From: an uncultured Clostridia bacterium
GTDB lineage: Bacteria > Bacillota > Clostridia > Christensenellales > Borkfalkiaceae
Length of the DNA stretch: 64,000 bases
Reading direction: 5' to 3'
Assembly (NCBI GenBank): GCA_944340905.1
Contig: CALVLT010000007.1
Location: forward strand, 1 to 64,000
Both the position numbers and the translations under genes were made by a program. The notes beneath the pieces were generated by a model. The model searched no databases. It had not been told where the DNA came from and saw only the letters and a program-made list of their open reading frames with translations. Below are positions 9,029-16,361 of the stretch, piece by piece. Positions within the stretch are counted from its first letter, which is position 1; every line of letters begins with the position of its first letter.

Positions 9029-10873
9029 ATGATGAAAAACAAGTGGTTTCTGGTTGGCGTGATCGGCTGTTGCATGGCAGCTGCTCTGGGGTTTGCGGCC
9101 TGCGCGGAGCAGGACAATCAGACGGGGACGGACGATCCCTCCGGGGAGCATACGCATACCTTCACGGGCGGTGTATGCGAATGCGGCGAGCAGGACGCGC
9201 AATTCACCGGGGACGCCGTGAATTACAAGCTGTCGGCGGGGACCTATACGGGCGAAATGACGTCGGGAAAGCCGGACGGCGAGGGGAAAATTTATCTCAC
9301 GGATGCGGAATTTACGGGAACATGGGAGAACGGCGTACCCGTCACGGGCGTCAAGACCGTCTATGAAAGCGGCACAACGACGCCGATCGGCACCTATACG
9401 GGAGGCATCGATGAAAATTATGCCTGCAGCGGCGACGGCGTCATGGAGTATGCCAACGGCGATCGCTATGACGGCGGCTGGGCGGGCGGCGTGTACAGCG
9501 GGGAAGGTAAATACACCTTTGCAAGCGGAATGTACTACGAAGGCGAGTATGTGAACGGTCAGCGCGAAGGGGAGGGTGTCTTCACCTGGAGCACGGACGG
9601 AAACCTTGAAAACGGCTGGCTGTTTGAGGGAACGTTCAAGGCGGACAAGGCGTATTACGGCAAGACGACCACGACCAAGACGGAAGGCCTTATCTGGTAT
9701 GAAGGGTATATGAACGACCTCAACGATGTCGATTCGACGCAGACGGGCGAAGGGTATGTCTATTTTGCCGACAGCGGCTGCACTTATACGGGGGAACTGT
9801 ACTCTTCGGGTGCGCTGGACACCTTTACTTATGACGGCGAAGGGCTTTTCACCTGGCCCGGGTCCGATCTGCTCGGAACGTTTGAAAACGGCGCGCCCGT
9901 CAGCGGAACAAAACGTTTTTATGCGGAAAGTGAAAATCTGACGCTCACGGATCATTACGAAGGGCAATTTTCCAATTGGAACTACAGCGGCCACGGGAAA
10001 TATACCTTTGCAAGCGGAATGTACTATGAGGGCGAATATGTGAACGGTCAGCGCGAAGGGGAGGGTATCTTCACCTGGAGCACGGACGGAAACCTTGAAA
10101 ACGGCTGGCTGTTTGAGGGGACGTTCAAGGCGAACAAGGCATATTACGGCAAGACGACCACGACCAAGACGGAAGGCCTTATCTGGTACGAAGGGTACAT
10201 GAATGATCTCAACAACATTGACTCGACGAAGGTCGGCGAGGGATACTACGATTACGGCAACGGCTGCTGGTACAAAGGAGAGATGACCGCAACGGGCGCG
10301 CTGGACAGCTGCCTGTTCGAGGGCGAAGGAACGTTCAGTTGGAGCGCCGTTCTGGGTGAGGGAGTTTATCTTGTCGGAACGTTTGCAAATTCTCAGGCCG
10401 TCTCCGGCACCAAGTATTGGCCGACAAAGACGAGCGGCCTTGTGAAATATACGGGCGCTTTTGCCAATACCGACAGAATCGACACCGCGCAGACGGGCAG
10501 CGGTAAGTATGTCTTTGAAAACGGCGATACCTATGAAGGTGGCCTTCAGGCAACGGCGGCGGACGGTTCTGCCTGCACGCTGACAGGGACGGGGCTGATG
10601 ACGTATGCCGCATCGGAACTGACCGGCGAAACATTCGGCCTGAGCGGCGAAGCCGCGGCATGGAAGGTCTCGGCCTGCTACGGACAGTTTGCAAACGGCG
10701 TGCTCGGCGGGTCGGCGGTCTGGTATTTTGAAAATGCGGATGCGCCCGCGGGGTATCTGACGGGCACGTTCACGGGAACGGAACGCATCGGAGCGGTTGC
10801 GGACGACTTCACATTTGAGCTTTTGGCAGGCTATGAAAATTTCACGGACAGCGCGCCTGTCTCTGAAGAATGA
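9029..10873 (+). CDS. MORN-repeat lipoprotein with internal 163-residue duplication
   Basis: A 614-residue secreted lipoprotein (lipobox FAAC, Cys25; AAGGAGG site). After a short His-, Cys- and Asp-bearing linker the whole chain consists of MORN-like repeats (YxGxxxNGxxxGxGxxxx). Residues about 160-243 and 323-406 are almost identical, as are the corresponding DNA stretches (9506-9757 and 9995-10246, offset 489 bp). This indicates recent in-frame duplication. No catalytic domain is visible. The stop overlaps an upstream candidate start of the next MORN gene by 4 bp. Function unknown; it is a likely surface scaffold or binding protein of this glycan locus. Confidence 0.8.
   Translation: MMKNKWFLVGVIGCCMAAALGFAACAEQDNQTGTDDPSGEHTHTFTGGVCECGEQDAQFTGDAVNYKLSAGTYTGEMTSGKPDGEGKIYLTDAEFTGTWENGVPVTGVKTVYESGTTTPIGTYTGGIDENYACSGDGVMEYANGDRYDGGWAGGVYSGEGKYTFASGMYYEGEYVNGQREGEGVFTWSTDGNLENGWLFEGTFKADKAYYGKTTTTKTEGLIWYEGYMNDLNDVDSTQTGEGYVYFADSGCTYTGELYSSGALDTFTYDGEGLFTWPGSDLLGTFENGAPVSGTKRFYAESENLTLTDHYEGQFSNWNYSGHGKYTFASGMYYEGEYVNGQREGEGIFTWSTDGNLENGWLFEGTFKANKAYYGKTTTTKTEGLIWYEGYMNDLNNIDSTKVGEGYYDYGNGCWYKGEMTATGALDSCLFEGEGTFSWSAVLGEGVYLVGTFANSQAVSGTKYWPTKTSGLVKYTGAFANTDRIDTAQTGSGKYVFENGDTYEGGLQATAADGSACTLTGTGLMTYAASELTGETFGLSGEAAAWKVSACYGQFANGVLGGSAVWYFENADAPAGYLTGTFTGTERIGAVADDFTFELLAGYENFTDSAPVSEE
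9506..10246 (+). repeat. in-frame internal DNA duplication inside a MORN gene
   Basis: Two copies of about 250 bp start near 9506 and 9995. For example the stretch beginning GCAAGCGGAATGTACTA occurs at 9521 and again at 10010. Differences are few and mostly silent or conservative, which points to recent duplication or gene conversion. Confidence 0.85.
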
Positions 10874-10890
10874 ACAAGGAGAAAAAAAGG

Positions 10891-11826
10891 ATGAAAAAGA
10901 TTCTGGCGGTCGTGATTTCGGCGATCATGGCATTCGGGTTTTGCACTTTTGCGGGCTGCGGCGGCGAAACGCAGGAGCTGCAGACCATCCGTTATGAAAA
11001 CGGAAGCGTCTACGAGGGGCAGGTCACGGACGGCAAGGCAAACGGCGAAGGAATCCTGACAGATGCGGACGGCAATGTCTGGAAGGGAGAATTCGTCGAT
11101 GATCTGCTGCAGGGATACGGCACCTATACGGGCGTGGATTTTGTCGAGTATACGGGCGAATTCAAGGATTCGCAGTTTCACGGGCTTGGAAACATCGTCT
11201 ATGCAAACGGAGACGAATATTGGGGTCAATTTGAAAACGGTCAGAAGATCGGCGTCGGGAAAATGATCTTTGCAGATTCCGGCTGCGTGTATGAGGGCGA
11301 CTGGACGGAGGACAACATGTCGGGCATGGGCTGGATGACCTGGCCTGTCGGCGACGTCTACTGGGGTTCCTGGCGGGGCGGCAATCCACAGGGATTCGGC
11401 TGTAAAGTGTTCTACGATGCGAATTTCTCCGTGCGCGGAGACTACCTCACCTACAATATCTATGCGGGAAGAATGCTGAATAACCTCATGGACGGCTGGG
11501 GGCTGATGTATTATGCGGAATCGGGCGGCGTCTATGTCGGCGAATGGGTGAACGGCGTGCGCGACGATACGAACGGCACCTATTATTTCGAGAACGGAGC
11601 CGAATGGCTGAAATTCGTGGGTACGTTCTCCGCATCCGAGAACAACGGCTGGATCTGGGGCGAAGGAACGATGTATTATGCGGACGGCAGAGTCGTCGAG
11701 GGCGTGTTCCACGGGACCGATCTCGTGGAGGAGACGTCTGTGACATACACGGCGCCGGAGGAAACGGACCCCGTATCCGTTCTCATGGAAAATCCGCTTG
11801 CCGCATACGTTCTCGGACAGCTTTGA
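10891..11826 (+). CDS. MORN-repeat lipoprotein
   Basis: A 311-residue lipoprotein; lipobox FAGC with Cys23. I chose the ATG at 10891 because AAGGAG lies at the right distance and it gives a short basic n-region (MKKILAVVIS); the in-frame ATG at 10870 would add seven charged residues. The body is a chain of MORN-like repeats (YEGQVTDGKANGEGIL, YTGEFKDSQFHGLGN, YVGEWVNGV) to near the C-terminus, with no other domain. It is the third MORN lipoprotein in a row and probably works with the other two on the cell surface. No function can be assigned from sequence alone. Confidence 0.8.
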   Translation: MKKILAVVISAIMAFGFCTFAGCGGETQELQTIRYENGSVYEGQVTDGKANGEGILTDADGNVWKGEFVDDLLQGYGTYTGVDFVEYTGEFKDSQFHGLGNIVYANGDEYWGQFENGQKIGVGKMIFADSGCVYEGDWTEDNMSGMGWMTWPVGDVYWGSWRGGNPQGFGCKVFYDANFSVRGDYLTYNIYAGRMLNNLMDGWGLMYYAESGGVYVGEWVNGVRDDTNGTYYFENGAEWLKFVGTFSASENNGWIWGEGTMYYADGRVVEGVFHGTDLVEETSVTYTAPEETDPVSVLMENPLAAYVLGQL

Positions 11827-11843
11827 GTCTGAGCGATCTGAAA

Positions 11844-11874
11844 TCTGCGGCGAAAGCGTTGCTTTCGCCGCAGA
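11844..11874. promoter_or_regulatory. perfect 14-bp stem-loop overlapping the GH32 promoter
   Basis: TCTGCGGCGAAAGC and its exact complement are separated by a 3-base loop. There is no T-run after it, so it is a poor intrinsic terminator. The right arm and loop contain the GH32 -35 element, so it may be an operator or an attenuating hairpin. Confidence 0.5.
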
Positions 11875-11887
11875 AGTCTGTTATACT
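11859..11887 (+). promoter_or_regulatory. candidate internal promoter for GH32 and the regulator
   Basis: TTGCTT (11859-11864) and TATACT (11882-11887) are 17 bp apart, about 20 bp before the GH32 start. The -35 lies inside the hairpin at 11844-11874. Confidence 0.5.
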
Positions 11888-11906
11888 GAATCACAGGAGA
11901 AACACG

Positions 11907-13364
11907 ATGCCGATCACAAAATTGCTGGAACAAGCCCGCGCGGCGGCAGAACAGACGGAATGCGTCGATCCGTTCTATCAGCCGGAGTATCATTTTTCCG
12001 CTCCGCGCGGCTGGATGAACGATCCCAACGGCCTGGTCCGTTTCCGAGGCGAATATCATCTCTTTTATCAGTACTATCCGTATGCGGCGCACAACGGCGT
12101 TTCGCATTGGGGTCACGCAAAGAGCCGCGATCTGATCCGTTGGGAGCATCTTCCCGTTGCGCTCGCACCCGATATGCCCTATGACCGCGATGGCTGCTGG
12201 TCGGGCGGGGCGATGCAGGTCGGGGACAGGCTGTACCTCATCTATACGGGCAATTGCGAGGGGTCGCCGCGCAACCAGACGCAGAACCTTGCCGTTTCCG
12301 ATGACGGACTGAATTTTGAAAAGTTCGCAGGCAATCCCGTCATCACGGCAGACAGTGCGCCTGCAGGCGTTGACCGCCGCGATTTCCGCGACCCGTTTGT
12401 CTGGGAACAGAACGGGAATTATTACTGCCTGATCGGAACGCTGTGCAGCGGGGTGCCGACGGCGCTCGTATACCGCTCTTCCGATTTCTGTGCATGGCAA
12501 TATGCAGGGGTGTTTTTGCAGCGCAGGAACAGCGGATACTGTTATGAGTGTCCGAACTTTGCCTCCCTCGGCGGGAAAGATCTCCTGCTGCTCTCGCCCG
12601 TCGATTTTCCTGCGGACGGACTGCATTTTCGCAACCGCAGTTCGGTTGTCTGTTCGCTCGGGAAATTTTCGGAGCGCACGGGCGCGTTTGAGGGCGGCCC
12701 GTTTGCCGAAGTGGACGCGGGAACGGATTTCTATGCGACACAGCTCGTCCGGACTGCGGACGGGCGGACGGTCCTTCTGGCATGGATGAACATGTGGGAC
12801 AGGACGCAGGTGACGCAGGAACTTGGACACGGCTGGCAGGGAATGTGCACGTTTCCGCGCGAGATATGGGAGGAGAACGGCGCACTCATGCAGCGTCCCG
12901 TCGGCGAGCTGACGGACTGCGAGCACGGCGAGATCGCTGCCGAATGCGAGCTTTCGGGAGAACGCCGCTTTGAAGGCGTCAGCGGAAGAGCGATCCGCCT
13001 GCGGCTGGAGGCGGACGTGCGTTCCTGTCGCACGTTCGGCATCCGTCTGATGGAAGGGGACGGAAAATATCTTCTGGCGCGGTATGACTGCAGCGAAGAA
13101 ATTTTTACGCTGGACAGACGCAATACCCTTCATCCGATCAAGGGGAATGCCCGTGAGCAGGAGGGATTCCGAAAAGTACGGTATGCCTGCGGCGGAACGC
13201 TTACCCTTGACATCCTGCTCGATCGCTGCAGCGCCGAGTTCTTTTTCGGAAGAGGGGAGCTTGCCATGAGCATGCTCGTCTACAACGGCGCGGGCGATGG
13301 CGTGACCTTTTGGGCGGACGGCTGTGCGCACGTGCGCATCCGGAAGTCGGAAATCGGCGTATGA
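11907..13364 (+). CDS. glycoside hydrolase family 32 (sucrose/fructan hydrolase)
   Basis: A 485-residue GH32 enzyme that hydrolyses beta-fructofuranosidic bonds (sucrose, sucrose-6-phosphate or short fructans). The three acidic blocks are present: nucleophile Asp39 in WMNDPNGL, Asp162 in FRDPF, and acid/base Glu214 in YECPNF. A five-bladed propeller is followed by a beta-sandwich (about 340-485). The start at 11907 has CAGGAG upstream; the same frame is open for 363 bp further upstream but overlaps the MORN gene and lacks GH32 similarity. There is no signal peptide, so cytoplasmic. No PTS transporter is adjacent, so imported fructo-oligosaccharides or sucrose are more likely substrates than sucrose-6-phosphate. 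Confidence 0.9.
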   Translation: MPITKLLEQARAAAEQTECVDPFYQPEYHFSAPRGWMNDPNGLVRFRGEYHLFYQYYPYAAHNGVSHWGHAKSRDLIRWEHLPVALAPDMPYDRDGCWSGGAMQVGDRLYLIYTGNCEGSPRNQTQNLAVSDDGLNFEKFAGNPVITADSAPAGVDRRDFRDPFVWEQNGNYYCLIGTLCSGVPTALVYRSSDFCAWQYAGVFLQRRNSGYCYECPNFASLGGKDLLLLSPVDFPADGLHFRNRSSVVCSLGKFSERTGAFEGGPFAEVDAGTDFYATQLVRTADGRTVLLAWMNMWDRTQVTQELGHGWQGMCTFPREIWEENGALMQRPVGELTDCEHGEIAAECELSGERRFEGVSGRAIRLRLEADVRSCRTFGIRLMEGDGKYLLARYDCSEEIFTLDRRNTLHPIKGNAREQEGFRKVRYACGGTLTLDILLDRCSAEFFFGRGELAMSMLVYNGAGDGVTFWADGCAHVRIRKSEIGV

Positions 13365-13376
13365 AAAGGAGAAATC

Positions 13377-14306
13377 ATGGATAAAGTCCTTGATGTCGAT
13401 CTCACGGACGATGTGCGCCTGAGCCAGATCGCCACGGCGCTGTCGTCTCCGCTGCGTACATCCATTCTCAAACTGCTCTCCGAGCGCAGCATGAGCGTCA
13501 ATGAGATCGCGTTCCGCCTGAATGTGTCCAAATCGACCGCCTCCGTGAATCTGAAAATTCTGGAGGAGGCGGGATTCGTCATGTCGGAATATCAGGCGGG
13601 CAGGCACGGCTCCATGAAACTGTGTTCCATTGTCAATGAGACGCTGCGGATCAATCTGCTCAGTGCGCGCAGTCTTTCCGAGGTCAATGTCTATACGGTG
13701 GATATGCCGATCGGCGGTTATACGGACTTTTATATCAGCTCTCCTCCGTGCGGCCTGCTCACAGAGGATACCTTCGTCGGCAGAGACGACAATATCGGTT
13801 CCTTTTACTGTGCCGAACGGTTTCGTGCACAGCTTTTGTGGTTCCGTCAGGGATATGTGGAATATAAATTTCCAAAGGAGATCGTCTACCGAAAGCTCGA
13901 GAGCATTGAATTTGCATTTGAAGCGTGCGCGGAGGCGCCGGGATACCGCATGGAATATCCCTCCGATATTACCGTCTGGATCAACGGAAAGGAGATCGGG
14001 ACCTGGGTCTATCCGGGGGATTACGGCGGGCGGCGGGGCATCTGTACTCCGGAATGGTGGACGCTCGATTCCACGCAGTTCGGCGATTACAAGCGGTGGA
14101 AGGTGACAGGCGAAGGGTCCTTTGTGGAGGACGTCATGGTCTCCGGCGTCCGCTTGTCCGACCTCTCTGTCGAAAAGCAGGATTTTATCCGTTTTCGTCT
14201 CGGGATCAAGGAGGATGCCAGGCACATCGGCGGCATCAATCTGTTCGGGGAAAAGTTCGGCGACTATCCCCGCAACCTGACGATGACCATCCGCTATCAG
14301 AAGTAA
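13377..14306 (+). CDS. ArsR-family transcriptional regulator with large C-terminal sensor-like domain
   Basis: A 309-residue protein. Residues about 10-95 form an ArsR-type winged helix (ALSSPLRTSILKLLSERSMS, then VNEIAFRLNVSKSTASVNLK as the recognition region). The remaining 200 residues are mostly beta-rich (VYTVDMPIGGYTDFYISSP, TVWINGKEIGTWVYPGDYGG) and look like a jelly-roll or lectin-type fold that could bind a sugar. Normal ArsR metal sensors are about 100 residues and have Cys/His sites, which are not seen here. It is 12 bp after GH32 with AAGGAG, ending the locus before a terminator. It probably represses or activates the glycan genes in response to a sugar; the operator candidates at 533-558 and 11844-11874 are untested. 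Confidence 0.75.
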   Translation: MDKVLDVDLTDDVRLSQIATALSSPLRTSILKLLSERSMSVNEIAFRLNVSKSTASVNLKILEEAGFVMSEYQAGRHGSMKLCSIVNETLRINLLSARSLSEVNVYTVDMPIGGYTDFYISSPPCGLLTEDTFVGRDDNIGSFYCAERFRAQLLWFRQGYVEYKFPKEIVYRKLESIEFAFEACAEAPGYRMEYPSDITVWINGKEIGTWVYPGDYGGRRGICTPEWWTLDSTQFGDYKRWKVTGEGSFVEDVMVSGVRLSDLSVEKQDFIRFRLGIKEDARHIGGINLFGEKFGDYPRNLTMTIRYQK

Positions 14307-14343
14307 ATGCGCAGAGGGGTCCATGGTACCCTGAGAAGTTCGT

Positions 14344-14373
14344 GGGGGGGGGTAGCCCCCTCTCTTGTTTTTT
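14344..14373 (+). terminator. terminator of the glycan locus
   Basis: A G-run and CCCCC (14356-14360) form a short strong stem followed by TCTCTTGTTTTTTT. Placed 38 bp after the regulator stop, it closes the first operon. Confidence 0.6.
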
Positions 14374-14501
14374 GCCGGACGCGTGCTATTATGTTCACGG
14401 AGATACTGCATGGAAAGGAGAACGCGATGATGAGCCGGCGCTTCGGAGTATTTGGGGTACATTTTCGGCCGATTTTTCTTCAAATAGGCGGCCCCATTGA
14501 A

Positions 14502-14530
14502 TTGACATTCGCGGGGTGGAGGACTATAAT
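14502..14530 (+). promoter_or_regulatory. ATP synthase operon promoter
   Basis: A perfect consensus: TTGACA (14502-14507), 17 bp, TATAAT (14525-14530), 37 bp before atpB. This predicts strong constitutive transcription. Confidence 0.9.
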
Positions 14531-14567
14531 ATAGGCGCTTGCGGCGGTCCGCCGCGCAGGAGGAAAC

Positions 14568-15425
14568 ATGACAAAAAAGCAGACCATCCTCTTTCTTTCC
14601 ATCGTTCTGGCTGTCTGCGCCCTGCTCATCGTCGGGATCGTTCTGACGAACGGACAGTACGAGAGCAGTTCGACCATTCAGGAGTCCATGCAGGACGCCG
14701 TTCTGCACGAGGAGGACAAGATCAGCCTGTTCGGACTGCCCGTCAATCCCGGGCTGATCTCGGCATACCTTGTGACGGGCGTTATCTTGCTGTTTGCCGC
14801 GATCGTGCGTATCTTCGTCATTCCCCGTTTCAAGACCGTGCCCGGCAAATTTCAGCTCGTGCTCGAACAGGCGGTGGGCATGTTCGACAACATGGCAAGC
14901 GCGAACAGCCCGCACAGAAACAACTTTCTGGGGGCGTATATCTTCGCAGCGGCCGCCTACATCTTTGTGGGCACGCTGTTCGAGCTGTTCGGCATTCCCT
15001 GGGTGTCGGCAGCGGGCGAAAGCGTGACGCTTCCCGCGCCGCTCTCCGACATCAACGGGGCGATCGCATTGGGCTGCCTTTCCTATCTCGTGATATTGGC
15101 GGGCGGCATCGCCTCCAACCGCATGCGCGGGCTGGGGCGGACGCTCAAGGAATTCTCCCTGCCCATCTCCATGAGTTTCCGCCTGTTCGGCGCACTGCTT
15201 TCGGGCCTTCTGGTGAGCGAGCTTGTCTATTCCTATCTGGCGCTTTCCTTTGTCCTGCCCGTGGTCGTGGGTCTGCTGTTCACCGTGCTGCACGCGCTCG
15301 TGCAGGCGTACGTCCTGGCGACGCTCACGGCGCTCATCTACGGCGAGGTCTGCGAGCCTTATGTCCGCAAAAACAAAGTACGTTCCAACAAAATAAAAAC
15401 AACAGATACCGAGGTGACTTTATGA
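14568..15425 (+). CDS. atpB: F-type ATP synthase subunit a
   Basis: A 285-residue membrane subunit that provides the ion half-channels facing the c-ring. Five or six helices are visible; the essential arginine is Arg205 in SFRLFGALLSG (the E. coli Arg210 position), and the last helix pair holds HALVQAYVLATLTALIYGE, with Gln at the conserved site. The Asn that usually follows RLFG is Ala here. The N-terminal part before the core (1-60) includes an extra hydrophobic segment and an acidic loop. It has CAGGAGG just upstream, and its stop overlaps atpE by 4 bp. First gene of the operon; no atpI precedes it. Confidence 0.93.
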   Translation: MTKKQTILFLSIVLAVCALLIVGIVLTNGQYESSSTIQESMQDAVLHEEDKISLFGLPVNPGLISAYLVTGVILLFAAIVRIFVIPRFKTVPGKFQLVLEQAVGMFDNMASANSPHRNNFLGAYIFAAAAYIFVGTLFELFGIPWVSAAGESVTLPAPLSDINGAIALGCLSYLVILAGGIASNRMRGLGRTLKEFSLPISMSFRLFGALLSGLLVSELVYSYLALSFVLPVVVGLLFTVLHALVQAYVLATLTALIYGEVCEPYVRKNKVRSNKIKTTDTEVTL

Positions 15426-15853
15426 GAATGACCAGACGCAGCAAACTTTTTGTTGCACTCGGGCTGATCGCCGTTCTTGTGCTGGCGGCAGTCCTCATTG
15501 CCGGATTGTGCGATCGCAGCGAAACGCCCGCTTATGCACAGACGCAGACGGTCTCTGCCGTGCAGGAGGGAGAGGAGACGTCGGAGGACGTGCAGCCTGC
15601 CGCGGACGGGAGTACGCAGGAGAGCGATCCCACCGGCTGGAAGGCGATTGCCGCGGGCATTGCCATCGGCCTCGCTGCCGCAGCGGGCGCCGTCGGCATG
15701 GGTATCGCCATCGCCAAGACGAACGAGGCCATCGCACGTCAGCCGGAGGCGGACGGAAAGCTGCGCTCCACCTTCATGCTGGGGCTGATCTTTATCGAGA
15801 CTGCCATCATCTACGCGCTTGTCGTTGCGATCCTCATCATCTTCGTGCTCTGA
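15422..15853 (+). CDS. atpE: F-type ATP synthase subunit c with long N-terminal extension
   Basis: The C-terminal part (about residues 70-143) is a normal hairpin subunit c: a Gly/Ala-rich first helix, the polar loop IARQPEADGK, and a second helix with the ion-carrying Glu126 in IFIETAII. The predicted protein is 143 residues instead of the usual 70-90. The extra 65-70 residues have a basic start, a hydrophobic helix (about 9-29), AYAQ near 37-40 that could be a signal-peptidase site, and an acidic linker rich in Glu, Gln and Ser. The start is set by the 4-bp overlap with atpB (ATGA) and GAGGTG upstream. It may be made as a precursor that is cleaved. Residues at the Na+ sites are not conserved, so protons are the likely ion. 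Confidence 0.88.
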   Translation: MRMTRRSKLFVALGLIAVLVLAAVLIAGLCDRSETPAYAQTQTVSAVQEGEETSEDVQPAADGSTQESDPTGWKAIAAGIAIGLAAAAGAVGMGIAIAKTNEAIARQPEADGKLRSTFMLGLIFIETAIIYALVVAILIIFVL

Positions 15854-15863
15854 GGAGGCTGCC

Positions 15864-16361
15864 ATGCCTTTGAATATCGATTGGCAGCAGATCCTGCTGC
15901 ACCTTCTCAATTTTGTCATTCTGTTCGCGGGACTGTGGCTGCTCCTGTACAAGCCCGTCAGAAAGTTCATGCACGAGCGGCGGGAGCGCTATGAAAAGAC
16001 GGATGCCGAGGCGGAGAAAAAGCTTGCCGAGGCAGAGCAGACGCGCGCCGAATACGAGAAAAAACTCTCTGCCGCAGACGCCGAGATCGAGGAAAAGCGT
16101 GCGGCGGCACGCAGGGAGATGGACGGATATGAGGCGATGCGCAAGCAGGCCGCGCAGGAGGAGGCGGACGCCATCCTCGCCTCGGCGCGCGAGCATGCCG
16201 CGCGCGAAAAGACGCGCGCCGTCGAGGAGGCGCGCGGGGAGATCGTCGGCCTTGTCACCGAGGCGGCAGAGAAGATCGCCACGAAGTCGGCGTCCGAGGC
16301 GTATGACGCATTCCTTGCCGCCGCAGACGAACAAACTCCCAAGGACGGTGAGGACGCATGA
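15864..16361 (+). CDS. atpF: F-type ATP synthase subunit b
   Basis: A 165-residue peripheral-stalk subunit. It has an N-terminal membrane helix (about 8-30, NFVILFAGLWLLLYKPVRKF) followed by a long highly charged coiled coil to the end, the normal b architecture and length. The start at 864 of this kilobase (15864) has GAGGAGG upstream; the open frame extends to 15819 but overlaps atpE without a ribosome site. Its stop overlaps the fused delta-alpha gene by 4 bp. In this operon the b C-terminus should contact a delta C-terminal domain that is carried on alpha rather than on a free delta protein. Confidence 0.93.
   Translation: MPLNIDWQQILLHLLNFVILFAGLWLLLYKPVRKFMHERRERYEKTDAEAEKKLAEAEQTRAEYEKKLSAADAEIEEKRAAARREMDGYEAMRKQAAQEEADAILASAREHAAREKTRAVEEARGEIVGLVTEAAEKIATKSASEAYDAFLAAADEQTPKDGEDA

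Noticed and set aside
14427..14534. 35-codon frame with a good AAAGGAG site before the atp operon
   Set aside because: The peptide has no recognisable pattern, and the perfect atp promoter lies inside it. It could be a leader peptide, but nothing supports that beyond the ribosome site.
11676..15293. 1205-codon minus-strand frame across GH32, the ArsR gene and atpB
   Set aside because: Produced by codon bias of the three plus-strand genes, which have full motif sets and good starts. The frame even runs through the atp promoter.
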